Shown piece by piece: positions 49,593 to 62,505 of a stretch of 64,000 nucleotides of DNA (within the stretch, counting starts at the first letter, position 1; each line of letters begins with the position of its first letter). Both the position numbers and the translations under genes were made by a program. Source of the DNA: Petrosia ficiformis. Taxonomy: Eukaryota; Porifera; Demospongiae; Haplosclerida; Petrosiidae. The stretch covers positions 9,348,718-9,412,717 of the forward strand of contig OX345639.1 in NCBI GenBank assembly GCA_947044365.1, written 5' to 3'. The notes beneath the pieces were generated by a model. It saw only the letters and a list, made by a program, of their open reading frames with translations. It had not been told where the DNA came from and ran no database searches.

Positions 49593-52500
49593 TTATCTCC
49601 AAGCTCCAGAATGGTAATTGTGATGATGAGAGTGAGAAGAAGGAGGAACAGATGGAGGAACAGATGGTCTAATGGATGGTCTGACGACTGGTCGGACGGT
49701 TTGAAATAAAGTTTGTTGAGGGACTACAGTATGTACAGGTGTACTGGAGTGAGGTATTACAGTACCAAAGCGAGGAATTCCTCCAGCTTGGTTGTTGGGA
49801 CGAACACCTACCATTATAACCTGAGGTAATGGCTGGAATATTACTGAAGGTTGAGCATGAGGTGGACGACCAAGTACTGATTGGAACGATGATGTATTCG
49901 GTAACTGAGTCTTTGGCATGTTCTGAGGGGATAATACTGATTGGTATATGCGTCCAGCCTGGACATGGCTACCTCCCATTGCTATCATAGCTTGTTGAAG
50001 TGACTGACTGGTATATGACATGTGAGTGGAGTTTGGTAGTTGTGTGGAATGTGTAGATTGTGTGGATTGTGGTGGTGGTGGAGGAGGAGGAGGAGGAGGG
50101 GGAATATCGGGAGCACTTGAAGAGACAGGTTGACCTTTATAGTATATAAACATTTAATCAACATATGTAAGTATTATTTATGATTATATTGTATGTATGT
50201 ATGTATGTATGTATGTATGTATGTATGTATGTATGTATGTATGTATGTATGTATGTATGTATGCATCCATGTATGTATGTATGTATGTATATATGTATGT
50301 ATGTATAATGTATATATGTATGTAGGTATGTACGTAAGTATATACATATCTGTATGTATGTATGTATTTATCACATACTTGAGGAATTATCTTCTGTACT
50401 TTCCACCTATAAAATTAAAGATAATAATTAATAATAATTATATTATTATAATTATTCATAGACTAACTTTATTTGCTGTTTCTGTTGCTGTTGTTTCCTT
50501 TTCCTCTTCACTGTAAACATCAAGTACTTGATGACATATTGCTAATTAAGAGTACATAAAAGTAAAATCAAAAAAGTACTTGATGACATATTGCTAATTA
50601 TGAGTACATAAAAGTAAAATCAAAATACAAATTTAAGTGATAGATGATCAAACTTACTTCTTCATAAAAGGAATCATGTAATCATGTTGTTTGTATTTAT
50701 ATATTATGTTATGGTATAAGAATTACAGTAGGTGTATACAGTACCTGACTATATTACGTTTACATACTATGATGGGAGCTACACTTTAATAAGGTGATAG
50801 TCAACTGTACTTCTAAGTAGTACTATAGTACTACTTTGTACTGTAATCATAGTAATGTGTGAATTCCCTTTACAATTGTATGTGATAGCATAGTACTAAG
50901 GTGTGATACTGTGTAGTACATTCAAAGTACAGTGTACTTCACTCACAAAGTACACTGTACTCAATGGAAGTACAGTGATAGTATGTAAACTTAATGTCAG
51001 GTACTGTACATTCAAAGTACAGTGTACTTCACTCATAAAGTATACTGTACTCAATGGTACAGTGATAGTATGTAAACTTGGGTACTATAGGTATGTTTTG
51101 GTGTTACTGATGTTACTGAAATGAAATTAAACATTTATATTCAACTTACATTCCAAGTCATGAATATCTACAGTATCAACAAACTGTCGCCACCATGATC
51201 TCTTGTGTACCTGCATAGCCGTTTGAAGATCAAATCGAGACAGTTTACCAGCAAGATACAGTGTAGCTACAGCAATGGCTGATGGCTCCCATTGCAGACA
51301 TAACGTAGTGCAGAGACTAAAGGAATTGGAAAAAGCAACATTACGTGTCTAAGTTCCAAACAAGGAGTGTTTTTAATAAGCTCATATGTTGCACCATTGG
51401 CCCTAAGAGCTTCTTATTTGGCACTGCACAGTTCTCTCTTTGGGCCAGTGGCACAGTTAATTATGATTATATTGTCACTAACAGCATTAACTGTTTTGTT
51501 AATTGGCTCAAGATGTATTCCCAATGGCACACACACTGATCATTATTGAACCAATTTGACCCATTCTTCAAAACTTATCAAAAACTCTAACAACCACTTT
51601 ATTAGTTAGTATGTGTAACTTGCGTACTATAACCACTTTTACTATAAATTGCAGTATATACCTGTAATTTAGTTATAGTAAAATGTGATTGTAGTACACG
51701 AAACAAAATTAGCCAATAATGGACACTTATATAGTTAGTACACCAAAATCTATGGTCTCAAACCATAATAATTATAATTAGATGTCATTATAAGGATAGA
51801 ATCCTGACCTGTCATTAATAAATGTCCACGCCATTTGTAGAACTCGCTCAATACGAGATTTCTCACCTATTAATAATTTTTAAAAACTTAAATGTGAGAT
51901 TTTTGTTATAAGAGAAGAGATGTTTTACCTTTTAAACTCTCGGCAAACTTTAGCAGGTAATCATATGGATGATATACCTGTAAATCAAACCTGATTGTCT
52001 GCATTAATACTCTCTCGTGTGAAAATAGTTGCTCCTAAAATAAAAAGATTCCATCATTTAGAGGCACACCCCTCAGGTAAGGAATCAAAAAAAATTGATA
52101 AGAATCTTTAGTCAAAATGTCGTTTAAAAAATCGATTGCAACATATTCTATTTCTATTATCTTTGAAATCATTACACACATATATTACTCATTATAATAC
52201 CATTGGCTGTATGTAATAGGCATTACATTACATAGTCAGTCAACATCTTAAGAGTTGTCTACTGTTTTGTTACTATAAATAGCGGATGGGTTGTGATTCT
52301 GTTACTATTTAAACGTTACATGCTGAAGCTGAAAACCTAATCTACTAATCTTCTTAGGGTTTCCAAATCTCTTAAAAATCTCCCATACCTTAGCATCGTT
52401 ACCAAATGCTTTAAATTGCTCAGCTGTCAATAACTGGTGAGCAACTTTTATAATATCTTTACATTTCTTCGGCGTCTCCTCAACTTTTCCTGCTAACATA

Positions 52501-52866
52501 ACACAAGTCGCTGCCACTACCCAGCGATCAAAATCCTTGAAACTTTGTACCATAAAGAAACGATGGAAAAATACCGCTCCAGTTGCTAGGGTATCACGAC
52601 GTCTAGTAAATGCTAAGGATCTTCAAGAGCATTAAATATTATATATACATACATATATAACATGTACATCATACTATGTAATATATACAAGGATACAATT
52701 TTAGAGTGTTGCTTGAGTTTATAATGAATCTTGCTCCTTCTCTTCTATATTGCTTCTCTGTGGCCATACTGATACCATGATCACGTGATGGAGTACAGTG
52801 TTCCAAAACCTCTGCTGAAAATATCCATGTTACTTCTACAGGAGAAGGTGATTTAGGTGACTCCAT
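49593..52866 (-). CDS. CCNK: Cyclin K
   Basis: Eight exons: 52697-52866, 52389-52620, 51929-52034, 51809-51866, 51150-51316, 50468-50541, 50379-50406 and 49593-50134. They sum to 1377 nt (458 residues). The cyclin box carries [44 protein letters not shown] and [35 protein letters not shown] and [14 protein letters not shown] follow, matching cyclin K rather than cyclin T or L. A Pro-rich tail (polyproline run) ends SGAWR, like the AAWMR end of human cyclin K. It partners CDK12/13 for RNA polymerase II CTD phosphorylation. NEMF starts only 118 bp downstream on the same strand. Confidence 0.95.
50190..50370. repeat. TATG microsatellite in a CCNK intron
   Basis: It fills the intron between the last two CCNK exons. 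Confidence 0.95.
50517..50625 (-). repeat. Tandem duplication covering the 3' splice site of CCNK exon 6
   Basis: GTACTTGATGACATATTGCT plus the adjoining AATTA...AAAGTAAAATCAAA block occurs twice. The distal copy is a decoy acceptor with the first ~20 nt of the exon. Confidence 0.8.
51367..51587 (+). mobile_element. MITE-like element, family III, copy 3
   Basis: Ends GTTTTTAATAAGCTC and CTTATCAAAAACTC. The core matches copies at 13452 and 42188. It lies in a CCNK intron. Confidence 0.75.
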
Positions 52867-52965
52867 TATAATAAAACCACACCCATTAAATCTCTAATTA
52901 AAATTAGTTATTAAAAATGATTAATCTGATTTTTAATTATAATATAATTATAACTATTTAGTTAA

Positions 52966-53521
52966 TTAAGTTGTTTGATTTGACACAAAGTCATCTTCAA
53001 ATCCTCCAGTATTGGAATTATCATTCGACTCATTTATAACACTCATCTCCAGTTCATCACAATTCACTAAACATACATACTCTTCTTTACAACCAGATTG
53101 CCTTCTCCTTTTTTGTCCACGAATATAAGCTCGTCTCTTCCCTACACCTCTAAGCACTCCACAACAGCAACAGATAGATTGCTCTCTACCTTCAACAACT
53201 TCCATATCTGCATATTCATTTACAAATGACGTTTCAATGCGTCCAGGACTTTCGTTCCAAGGGTTCTCACTACTAGTCATGTGACCTCTCAGGTGATCAT
53301 CACGTTCTTCAGACATAGCTGATAACATATCTTTAGATGTAATATGACCTTTACGTCCCTCTAGTCTATCAAGTCTATTTTCTAAACATAATTATTTCAT
53401 ACAAATACAATTAGATTTCCTTGCCTGCTATCTTACCAAGTGAGTTGAGGTATTTTTCCCTTCCACCTGGTTCCAATGCATTAGAATCCACAGTGTCTCT
53501 ATCAGGTGGTGGAGCAATCAT
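52966..53521 (-). CDS. Hypothetical protein, 166 aa, basic Cys cluster
   Basis: Two exons (53437-53521 and 52966-53381) join in phase 1. The N-terminus begins MIAPPPDRDTVDSNALEPGG, then a short charged helix (REKYLNSLENRLDRLEGR). The middle is polar. Next comes QSICCCCGVLRGVGKRRAYI with four consecutive Cys followed by a basic stretch (RGQKRRRQSGCKE). The tail is acidic (GGFEDDFVSNQTT). No signal peptide or confident transmembrane helix. I do not recognise the family. The Cys run near basic residues could be palmitoylated (inference only). Confidence 0.65.
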
Positions 53522-53581
53522 ATTCAATTACGAGATTAGCCTAATTTAGGAGTCAAGCCACACCCAGTCAAGTCCAAGAAG
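53522..53581. promoter_or_regulatory. 60-bp divergent promoter region
   Basis: It separates the start codons of the hypothetical gene (-) and the NTR-like gene (+). Such a short gap must hold both core promoters unless the starts lie within untranslated exons. Confidence 0.45.
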
Positions 53582-55094
53582 ATGCAAACTCTCAAATTGT
53601 TTCTTGTTTGTGGAATCTTCTCTTTTCTATACGTGTCTACTGTAAACTCGTGTAAATGTGCTCCTGATAGTTTCAACATACCAAGAGATGAAGTAATTGA
53701 AGAGTCTTACAACTGGCAAAACACTAAAGATATTTATACTGGTTATATTATGAGTGGATATTGTAAGTGTTATCCTTCAGAGGATGACCTTCAACATGTC
53801 CAGTGTATTAGTTTATCAGGGTCTGGAGGTGGCCGTGTTAATGTGGTGAGGGAGAATGACTATGTGTGTATGCAGGAAGGTGGAGTATGGTCATATGGAC
53901 TGTTACATTGTGATGATGTCATTGACAAGGCTGTAAAAGATAATGGTATAGTATGATGAATATATAACAACTATTTCAGATTTTCAGTCTAGTAACAATT
54001 ACAAACTCGTGTTATTAGTAACGAGTATTACTTGACCCTGCTAGAACTGATGTTACTAATTATAGCTATATTTAGTAACAATTACATACTCATTTGTCCT
54101 ATTATTAGTAACAAGTATTACTTGACCCTGCTAGAACTGATGTTACTAATTATAGCATTGATTCTATATTTAGTAACAATTACATACTCATTTGTTCTAT
54201 TATTAGTAACAAGTATTACTTGATGCTGCTGTTACTAATTATAGCATTGATTCTATATTTGGTAACAATTGTATAATCAGTTCTATTATTATCATATTTA
54301 ATTATAGTTCTGGTACTTGATCCTGCTTCACCAAAGAGAGTAGATGTCACTGATTTTCCAAATTGTGGATTTACCAATGATTATGAGAGAGCAGTGAAGG
54401 GAGAGAAGTGTGACCTTACTCATCAGCCCTGTTTCTATAATATAAAAGTTTTGGATGTTTTCAAAGGAAATTATAAAGTAAGTCAAGATACTTAATAGTT
54501 TGTACCTACTGTGGTACTGCTATGAATATTTAATGAGGTGGTGTAATGAATGAAACAATGAATATTTAATGAGGTGGTTTGAAGTGTCAACAAATGAACA
54601 GTTACAAGTAACAGACAATATTATTGATCAAAATCACTTTACAGACCTAACAAGGACATGATTATCTAACGTTTCAGCCCAATCTGAAACAATAGCTTTT
54701 GTAATACATATACAATGTATATGCTATTGAGATAGTATTAAGTATATACTGGGTAAACAGCACTAAATGCAAGTTAGAATCCAACCACCACTCTAAATAT
54801 CCTGGGCAGAACACTGGCTGTTGCATATTCTTATAAATACTACTTTAATCATCACAGCCTGGACAAGAAGTCTCCTCTCCTGGACCTGATGTTCTAACTT
54901 CTTGTGGACAGCGTGGACGAGTCTTAGAGATTGGAGAAACATATATTGTTGGGATTGGATTTCGTTGCAATACCATACAACCTTGGAGTACATATAAATC
55001 ATTCAGTAATAAAGAGGTAGAGTTATTACGTAATTTAAAGAATAAAAGAGACGATTTCAACCACTCAAATATACCTAATGCAGGAGATCTTTAA
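53582..55094 (+). CDS. Secreted NTR/TIMP-like protein
   Basis: Three exons (53582-53945, 54308-54477, 54858-55094) give 256 residues. The signal peptide MQTLKLFLVCGIFSFLYVS is followed by NSCKCAP. A Cys-x-Cys right after cleavage is typical of TIMP and netrin-like (NTR) domains. Further Cys occur in pairs (GYCKCYP, PNCGF, KCDLTHQPCFYNIKVLDVFKG, TSCGQRGRVLEIGETYIVGI). The KVLDVFKG and GETYIVG stretches resemble the beta strands of NTR domains. The C-terminus is a charged helix. TIMP assignment is not claimed. Intron 1 is a tandem repeat. Confidence 0.6.
53995..54262. repeat. Tandem repeat of about 90 bp, three to four copies
   Basis: Units share AGTAACAATTACATACTCAT, CTATTATTAGTAACAAGTAT and TGATGTTACTAATTATAG. 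They fill most of intron 1 of the NTR-like gene. Confidence 0.85.
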
Positions 55095-55260
55095 CATTAA
55101 ATTTTAATTACTTTGGTTTCCATAGAAATGTACTAATCAATTAATTTTAACACCTCGCAAACACTTCAGATTTTTGTTTTTAAAAAACTTCAAGAAAATA
55201 TGATAACTACTGATTATTGATTGTTATAAAAATGTTCAAAAACAGATTTGCTTTTGGAAA

Positions 55261-58200
55261 CTAGACAGGTACATCCTCCTGTAATAAAGTGAAGAGAACG
55301 TCAGTGTGTGACTGTGTGTATGTACAAGTGTGTCAGTGAATGTACATGTGCATGTACATGTGTGTGTAAGTACATGTACATGTGTACATATATAACCTTT
55401 GCTAGTTTATCCAGACATCTCACAGCTAATGCTGTCCATCCTGTTTGATGACTGAGGGAAACAGATAATTATAGTATTATCAAATATAAAATAAGAGTAC
55501 AGTCTTACCTTGCGCCACAGCCTCGTCCTGTATTTCCATCAAAGTATTCATAAAAGAGAACCAGATTTTTCCAAAAAGGGTCCGACATATAACGAGGGTC
55601 ATCACCATGACAAGGGCGACGCCCATTTTCATCAGGGAGGAACAGTGTTGAAACACGACGACAAAGGTCCTTGCTGACATCCAACAGATTCATCTTGTTA
55701 CCTGATCCTGTGGGATTCTCAACCTTCAAGTCTTCTCCATAATAGAAGTAGTATCGCTCCAGACTTTCAATCATCAGAAAATTAACTGTAAGATGATAGT
55801 GTCACATGATTTAACCTTGATGTCACATGATTTAACATGATGTAATTATGTGGTGTCACATGATGTAATTATATGATGTTGACTTATGTTATGTTACATC
55901 ATGTAATCGGAAGTGTCTTGCATGTATGATGTCAAATGACATAACTGTATGATGTCACATGATGTCATCTTACCACACAACCAGATAGGACCACGCCAAT
56001 TACTGTTCCCTCCAAACAAGTATGTGTTACTCTCACCAGGTACATAACCAACACAATGATGTTCTCCACCCACCTAATTAATTAAGAAATGCTATTAGAA
56101 GTGATCTATTATTAGTATCATTAATCTATTAATAGTAACATGATAACTTGTGATTTATTATTAGTATCATTAATCTATTAATAGTAACATGATGATTAGA
56201 TGATCTATTAATAGTAACATGATAACTTGTGATCTATTATTAGTACATTAATCTATTAATAGTAACATGATAGCTTGTGATCTATTATTAGTATCATTAA
56301 TCTATTAATAGTAACATGATGATTAGATGATCTATTAATAGTAACAAAATTCTCACTTCCATTATGAATGGGTCTTTTTCATGAACTTTCGAGAGAGATC
56401 TCAATCCAAAAGGAGAAAGAAACTCATTCTCATCTAGCATGTATTTTAAGACACGTTCTAGTCTAGTACGACTAGGGATAGCCAACAAATGACAAAATTC
56501 ACCAGATTTTAGATCATCAAGATAAGATATCTATAATAAAATATATCAATAGATAGATAAAAAGGATAGATAGATGAAGTAGAACCTGTTTAGCAAGGTC
56601 CTGACGGTTTGCTAGAAACCATTCTAATCTTTTACGGAACCCAGGTAATTTCTTGATTACTTCATCCTCCAGTACTAGACAAGCATACAGAGGTATTAGA
56701 CCAACCATGGACCGAACTCGCATTGGCTTACTCTTACCATCCAACCTACACAATGAATAGGGGAATAATGTGATGGGAGAAACAAAGAGGAACTTAATTA
56801 AATAGAAAATTAATGGAGTAAGGAACATAATTAATGAGTGAAAGAAGTTTGGAATTTGAGTTCTTTTAGTTAACTAAAATACCTTTTAGTAAGGCATTGT
56901 GACTTTTAGTTAACTAAACTATAACTAAATTACAAGTCTACTGTAATAACTATAACTAACTAAAATGAAAATTGGCCAATAATGGATACTTTAGTAAAAC
57001 TAAAACCCTTTTAGTAAGCCTAAACTAAATTACAAGAAACTAGACATACTATAACTATAACTAAAAGTGGTCATTATTGTGATATTAAAACAACATTAAC
57101 TTGAAACATATTATTTACCTCAAGAAGTCGTAATAAAATCCATCATGATCATCCCATAGGCCTTGATCCTCACAAGAACCAATTTTATTCATAGCATCCA
57201 CTATCAGTACAAAATGTTCAAAGAACTTGGAGGCCATGTCTTCATAAACGATATCATGTTGAGCTAATTCTAGAGCTATATCTAACATAACAACACAAAA
57301 GAATGCCATCCAAGCAGTTCCATCAGCTTGCTCTAACTCTCCACCAGTTGGTAGCGGTTTGGAACGATCAAAAATACCTTAGGAAAGAAAAATGCATATA
57401 TATCCGTGCTTCCCCCAAAGGATGGTACCATGGGACTCCCACACCCTTTATTTTCAAAGTTTATGCTGCAAAACTCTGATTGAACATTGTTGACCAAACA
57501 TCATGTACCACTGATGCACTCCACCACCTTTAATATTTATCATGGCGTATTATATAATATTATATATACTGTTACCATAGAAACAAGTGAAAATGTATAA
57601 CCAATATTGTATACTTCCTTACCGATATTATCAAGTCCTAAGAAACCTCCAGAAAATACATTTTTTCCAGAAGGATCTTTTCGATTCACCCACCTAAAGA
57701 ATACAATATGAAATACATCTGTATATAAATATATATACATTGTATATAATATATATAATTATTATAATTATAAATAATTATAATTGTATATAATTATATA
57801 TATATATACTGTATGTATGTATTGTACTTACCAGTTAAAATTGAGAATCAATTTTTGGAATGCTCGTGCCAAAAACTTCACATCACGTTTTCCTTTGGGA
57901 GCAGTCATTTTGTATACACGCCAAACAGCCCATGCATGGACAGGTGGATTAACATCAGAGAATTCAAACTCATACGCTGGGATTTGTCCATTTGGGGCCA
58001 TGTACCACTCCCTTAAAAATAAGATGAGTTGATCTTTGGAAAATTCTGGATCGATTTTAGCAAATGGAATCATATGGAATGCCAAATCCCATGATGCATA
58101 CTACAATAGAAATTGAAAGTTATGAAAATATACTAAAATTTCCAAACATATACTGAAGAATACAAACATATACTGACATTCCAAGTCAAATATATCCTGA

Positions 58201-61200
58201 AGTTTTCAAACATTTCCAAAGTTTCATACATATACTGAAGTATGCAAACGTATACTGAAGTTTCTAAACATACTGAAGCTTCCAAAACATTTTCAAACAT
58301 ATACTGAAGTTTCCAAACATACTAAAGTTTCCAAACATATACTGAAGCTTCCAAACATATACTGAAGCTTCCAAACATATACTGAAGCTTCCAAACATGT
58401 ACTGAAGTTTCCAAACATATACTGAAGCTTCCAAACATATACTGAAGTTTCCAAACATATACTGAAGCTTCCAAACATATACTGAAGCTTCCAAACATAT
58501 ACTGAATATACAAATTACATTGAATTCCAAAACATACCCAAGGGTATTCCCATTTATCAGGCATAGAGATTATATCTCTATTGAACAAATGTCTCCATTC
58601 CTTGTTACGGCCCTCTAGACGTGCTGGAGAGGGTTTCGGTGCATCTGGATCTCCATCCATCCATGCTTGTACAATATAATGATAAAACTGTTTACTCCAT
58701 AGTAGACCTAAATGATGATTAACAGACTGATTCAAGATACTGTATAATGAGTATAACTAAGATAAATAGATATATTATAGATTAAAATATGTAGAGAAAC
58801 AGATGAGATGACAAATAGATACACAAATTGATAAATAGATGGATAAATGAATGAATGGATGTGAATGGATGGACGAATGGATGGATGCATGCATAGATAA
58901 AAGTATCAATGATGAACAGACAGACACATAAAATGGATATGAATATCAGCTAATTATAGTTACCAGCATAGCCTTGTCTTGCAACAGCTATCTCTTTTGC
59001 AGTGAAACTACCAGGCAAAATACCATCATAATATTCATCTGCATCACACTTACGATCAGTAAAAATACGATCAAAATCAGGCCCAAATGGATCTATGTGA
59101 GATAAATAGATAGATAGATGGACAGATGGATGGATCGATGGATAGATGGATGATCAATGGATGGATGGATGGAAGGATGATGGATGGATGGATCAATGGA
59201 TGGATCAATGGTTGGATGGATGGATGAATCAACGGATGGATCAATGGATAGATGGATGGATTGATGGATGGAGAGATAAATGTATCAATAGATGTAGTAT
59301 AACTAACCTTTCTTTGGAATAGAATCTTCATCACACAACCTAAACTTTACAGTGGCCTCTCCTCCTGAGGGTACCTCCAAAACATAATAAGCAGCTACTT
59401 TAGTTCCTTTCTTGTCTGGACACACAGCATCTGTCTCTCCATTCACAACATATCTAGATAGGATATATACATGTATATATATATATATATATACATGTAT
59501 ATATATATATATATGTGTGTATAATTATAATATTATATATATATATATAATTATAATTATTATAATTAATTATGTTTCTAAACTCTAAATAATACATGTA
59601 CATGTAGGTAGAGTACAATTATCATGTATGCTAATTAAATCCACTCTGGTGTTTACCACACTGTTACTAAAATGTAAGGAGGAAACTGACAGTATTTACA
59701 GTGTGTAATTAAGTATTGGGATTTGTATGTATTCATTTTTAACAGACACACATACACACACGCACGCACACACACATACCTGTACATACACACATACATA
59801 CGTACATACATACATATACAGATAGTGTATAAATTTCCCATTGATATTGACCTGTGAAAAGCGTCCTTTACATATTTAGTGTAGTGTTCCACACCATGCA
59901 ATTTTTCCATGTTGGTTTCATTCTCTGTCCAGAGTAGAGGTGGTTGAGTACCATCAGGGCCAGGACCCACATAAAAATGAGAGGTACCAAGGGTCTCATG
60001 TTTACCACGGATATGATTGGGTTCTATCTAGAGGAGGAAGGGAGATGATATCATTTTTTTTGTAAATAGCAAAAAATATATACCTCTTTAAGCAATGATT
60101 TACGTGTACACCCTTCATGTTCACACCCCCAAATCCAGGTATTTCTATACCACAGTGTAGGTAGAAGGTGAATAACACTTGTTTCTGGACCTCTGTTGCA
60201 AACTCGAATTTTAATCAGAATATCATTAGGACCACCTTTAGCATATTCAGCGTAAATGTCCCAGTATTTACTCTCATCAAATACTCCAGTATCTTCGAGT
60301 TCAAATTCTGGATCTTGAAAGGAGCGATTCTTGTTCTCCTCAACAAGACGAGCGTAGGGATACTCTGCTTGAGGGTACTTGTACAAAGCCTCCATGTATG
60401 AATGTGTAGGAGTGGAGTCAAGATAGTAATAGCATTCTTTACAATCTTCACCATGGTTACCCTCAGACCCTGTTAGACCGAAGAGACGTTCCTGGAAGCA
60501 ATAAATATTAATATTAATTAATATTGTAGATACTTATTACTAGAGCTGGAATGATTAATTGATTAATCGATTAATCAATTGATATTGAAAATTCTTTTGA
60601 TTATCAATTGTAAGTATGTGATATCGATTATCAAAATACATACATTTCAAGCATGCGACAGTGTAGTATGGAAGTGACAGAAAGCCTTTTTGATCATCAA
60701 ATGGGAGGAGTTTCCTGCATTAATTGACTTAATTGGCCTAATTACTTCCGCTGATTTTAATCGATTATTAGTTGTGAAGTTAGTGATAATCAATTTCAGA
60801 ATTTCAGCAGATTTCCAGCCCTACACGTTATTAATATGTTGTATATAGTAATTAGTGGGAGTTGATTATTGAGCATTATTAACATGGCTCAATAAGGCTC
60901 AATAATGAACTCATATAATTAAATCAGGTTTTTCTAAATAATTATAGTTAATGGCGTGATTGTTTTAGTATGACAATAACGACCACATAACAGTATGTCT
61001 ACATTCTCACAATTTTAGTTATAGAAATATTAGGCTTACTAAAAAAACATACCAAATTCTCAATATAGTTATTACAGTAGTATTGTAATTATAATTAAAA
61101 ATCCCAATGCAGTATAATTACATGTTTACAGAGTTGTAATATACAACTCATAACTCTCGAGTAGTTATCTTTGATTATTAATTATAGTACAATTACCTTT

Positions 61201-61392
61201 AATATAGGGTCCTTCCCATTCCAGAGAGCTACACAGAAGCATAGTCTACATTGTCTATCTGTAATACCCAAAAGACCATCTTCTCCCCAACGATATGCCC
61301 GAGAGCGAGCATGATCATGAGGAAAATAGTCCCAACTGTGTATAAATAATTAACCATGTGTATGTATGTGTGTATATATGTATGTATGTATG

Positions 61393-61426
<34 letters not shown>

Positions 61427-61468
61427 TGTGTGTATGTATGCATGTATGTATGTGTGTATGTATGTATG

Positions 61469-61502
<34 letters not shown>

Positions 61503-61622
61503 TGTATGTATGTATGTATGTATGTATGTTGTATGTATGTGTGTATGTATGTGTGTATGTATGCATGTGTATATGTATGTATGTGTGTACTGTATGTACA
61601 TGTATGTATGTATGTATGTATG

Positions 61623-61655
<33 letters not shown>

Positions 61656-62505
61656 GTGTATGTATGTGTGTATGTATGTACATTGTATGTATATATGTAT
61701 GTATGTATGTATGTATGTGTGTATGTATGTGTGTATGTATGCATGTGTATATGTATGTATGTATGTATATATGTATGTATGTACATGGTGTATGTATGTA
61801 CATGAATGTACGTATGTATGTATGTATATATATATATATATGTAAGCATGCATGTATGTATGTATGTACATGTATGTATGTATGTATGTACACGTATGTA
61901 TGTATATATGTATGAATTACATGTACGTACACTGCATGTATGTGTGCATATCTACATACATGTAGTACATACATATGCATGGTATATGTACATTGTATAT
62001 ATATATATATAATGAATGTATTCTGTTATTATAAAATATTAAGTTAATCACTAATTAGTAATTAGTTATTGAAATTATTGAGGAAACAAATGAATATTAT
62101 TTATTATAATTATATTCATCTACGTTCCACTTACCATGATCCATCTGATGAATAATCTTCTCTTACTGTTGCCCACTGTCTCTCCGAGAGGTAAGGACCC
62201 CATCTTTTCCAATTACTTTTCCGATCCTTATCTTCCTTCAATCTATCAGCTTCTCCACTACTTAAATGTATTCCAACGATAGTGGGTGCACGAGAAAAGA
62301 AACCTTTAGCTCTCACTGGTATACTCTCTATAACTTCTAAAATTCCACCATCTTCTTCTTCTTTATCCTTCTTTTCTGGGGAGGTACTTTCTTTCACACC
62401 TTCAGTTTTATGCTTGTCATCCGACATAACAACAGTCTTAGCCACTGGATTATCTTTCTTGTCAGGTGAGGAAGATGTCTTCTTTTTGCGGAAGAGAGAG
62501 GCCAT
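55261..62505 (-). CDS. MGH1-like (YMR196W-type, GH63-related) glycoside hydrolase
   Basis: There are 16 exons: 62135-62505, 61197-61335, 60084-60491, 59852-60027, 59308-59453, 58964-59092, 58538-58707, 57832-58100, 57623-57693, 57119-57377, 56586-56745, 56357-56530, 55974-56073, 55509-55785, 55397-55451 and 55261-55278. They sum to 2922 nt (973 residues). A Lys/Ser-rich N-terminus precedes [19 protein letters not shown]. Family blocks follow: [68 protein letters not shown] and [13 protein letters not shown]. The (alpha/alpha)6 glycosidase fold places catalytic acids in the SWD and EQADG regions (family inference). The substrate is unknown. There is no signal peptide, so it is probably cytosolic. 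Confidence 0.88.
56090..56345. repeat. Tandem repeat (GATCTATTATTAGTATCATT type)
   Basis: Units with TAATCTATTAATAGTAACATGATG alternate in an MGH1-like intron. Confidence 0.85.
56858..57100 (-). mobile_element. MITE-like element, family IV, copy 2
   Basis: TTAGTTAACTAAAATACCTTTT at one end and TATTAAAACAACATT at the other, with GAAAATTGGCCAATAATGGA inside. Reverse of the copy at 20106. Confidence 0.7.
58140..58505. repeat. 20-bp minisatellite (AAACATATACTGAAGCTTCC)
   Basis: About 17 units with TTTCC/CTTCC variants fill an MGH1-like intron. Confidence 0.9.
59100..59285. repeat. GGAT-type microsatellite
   Basis: ATGGATGGATCAATGG runs in an MGH1-like intron. Confidence 0.9.
60541..60823 (+). 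mobile_element. MITE-like element, family VI, copy 2
   Basis: Ends TAGAGCTGGAATGATTAAT and TTTCCAGCCCTA. Shares CAAGCATGCGACAGTGTA-like and TTAATTGACTTAATTGGCC segments with 23648-23895. It lies in an MGH1-like intron. Confidence 0.8.
61355..61915. repeat. TATG microsatellite
   Basis: Long TATG/TGTG runs fill MGH1-like intron 1. Open frames here on both strands, up to 221 codons, are artefacts. Confidence 0.95.

Noticed and set aside
61229..61980. YIHTYIHT and CMYVCMYV frames up to 221 codons
   Set aside because: TATG microsatellite; only the minus-strand piece at 61197-61335 is a true exon (MGH1-like).
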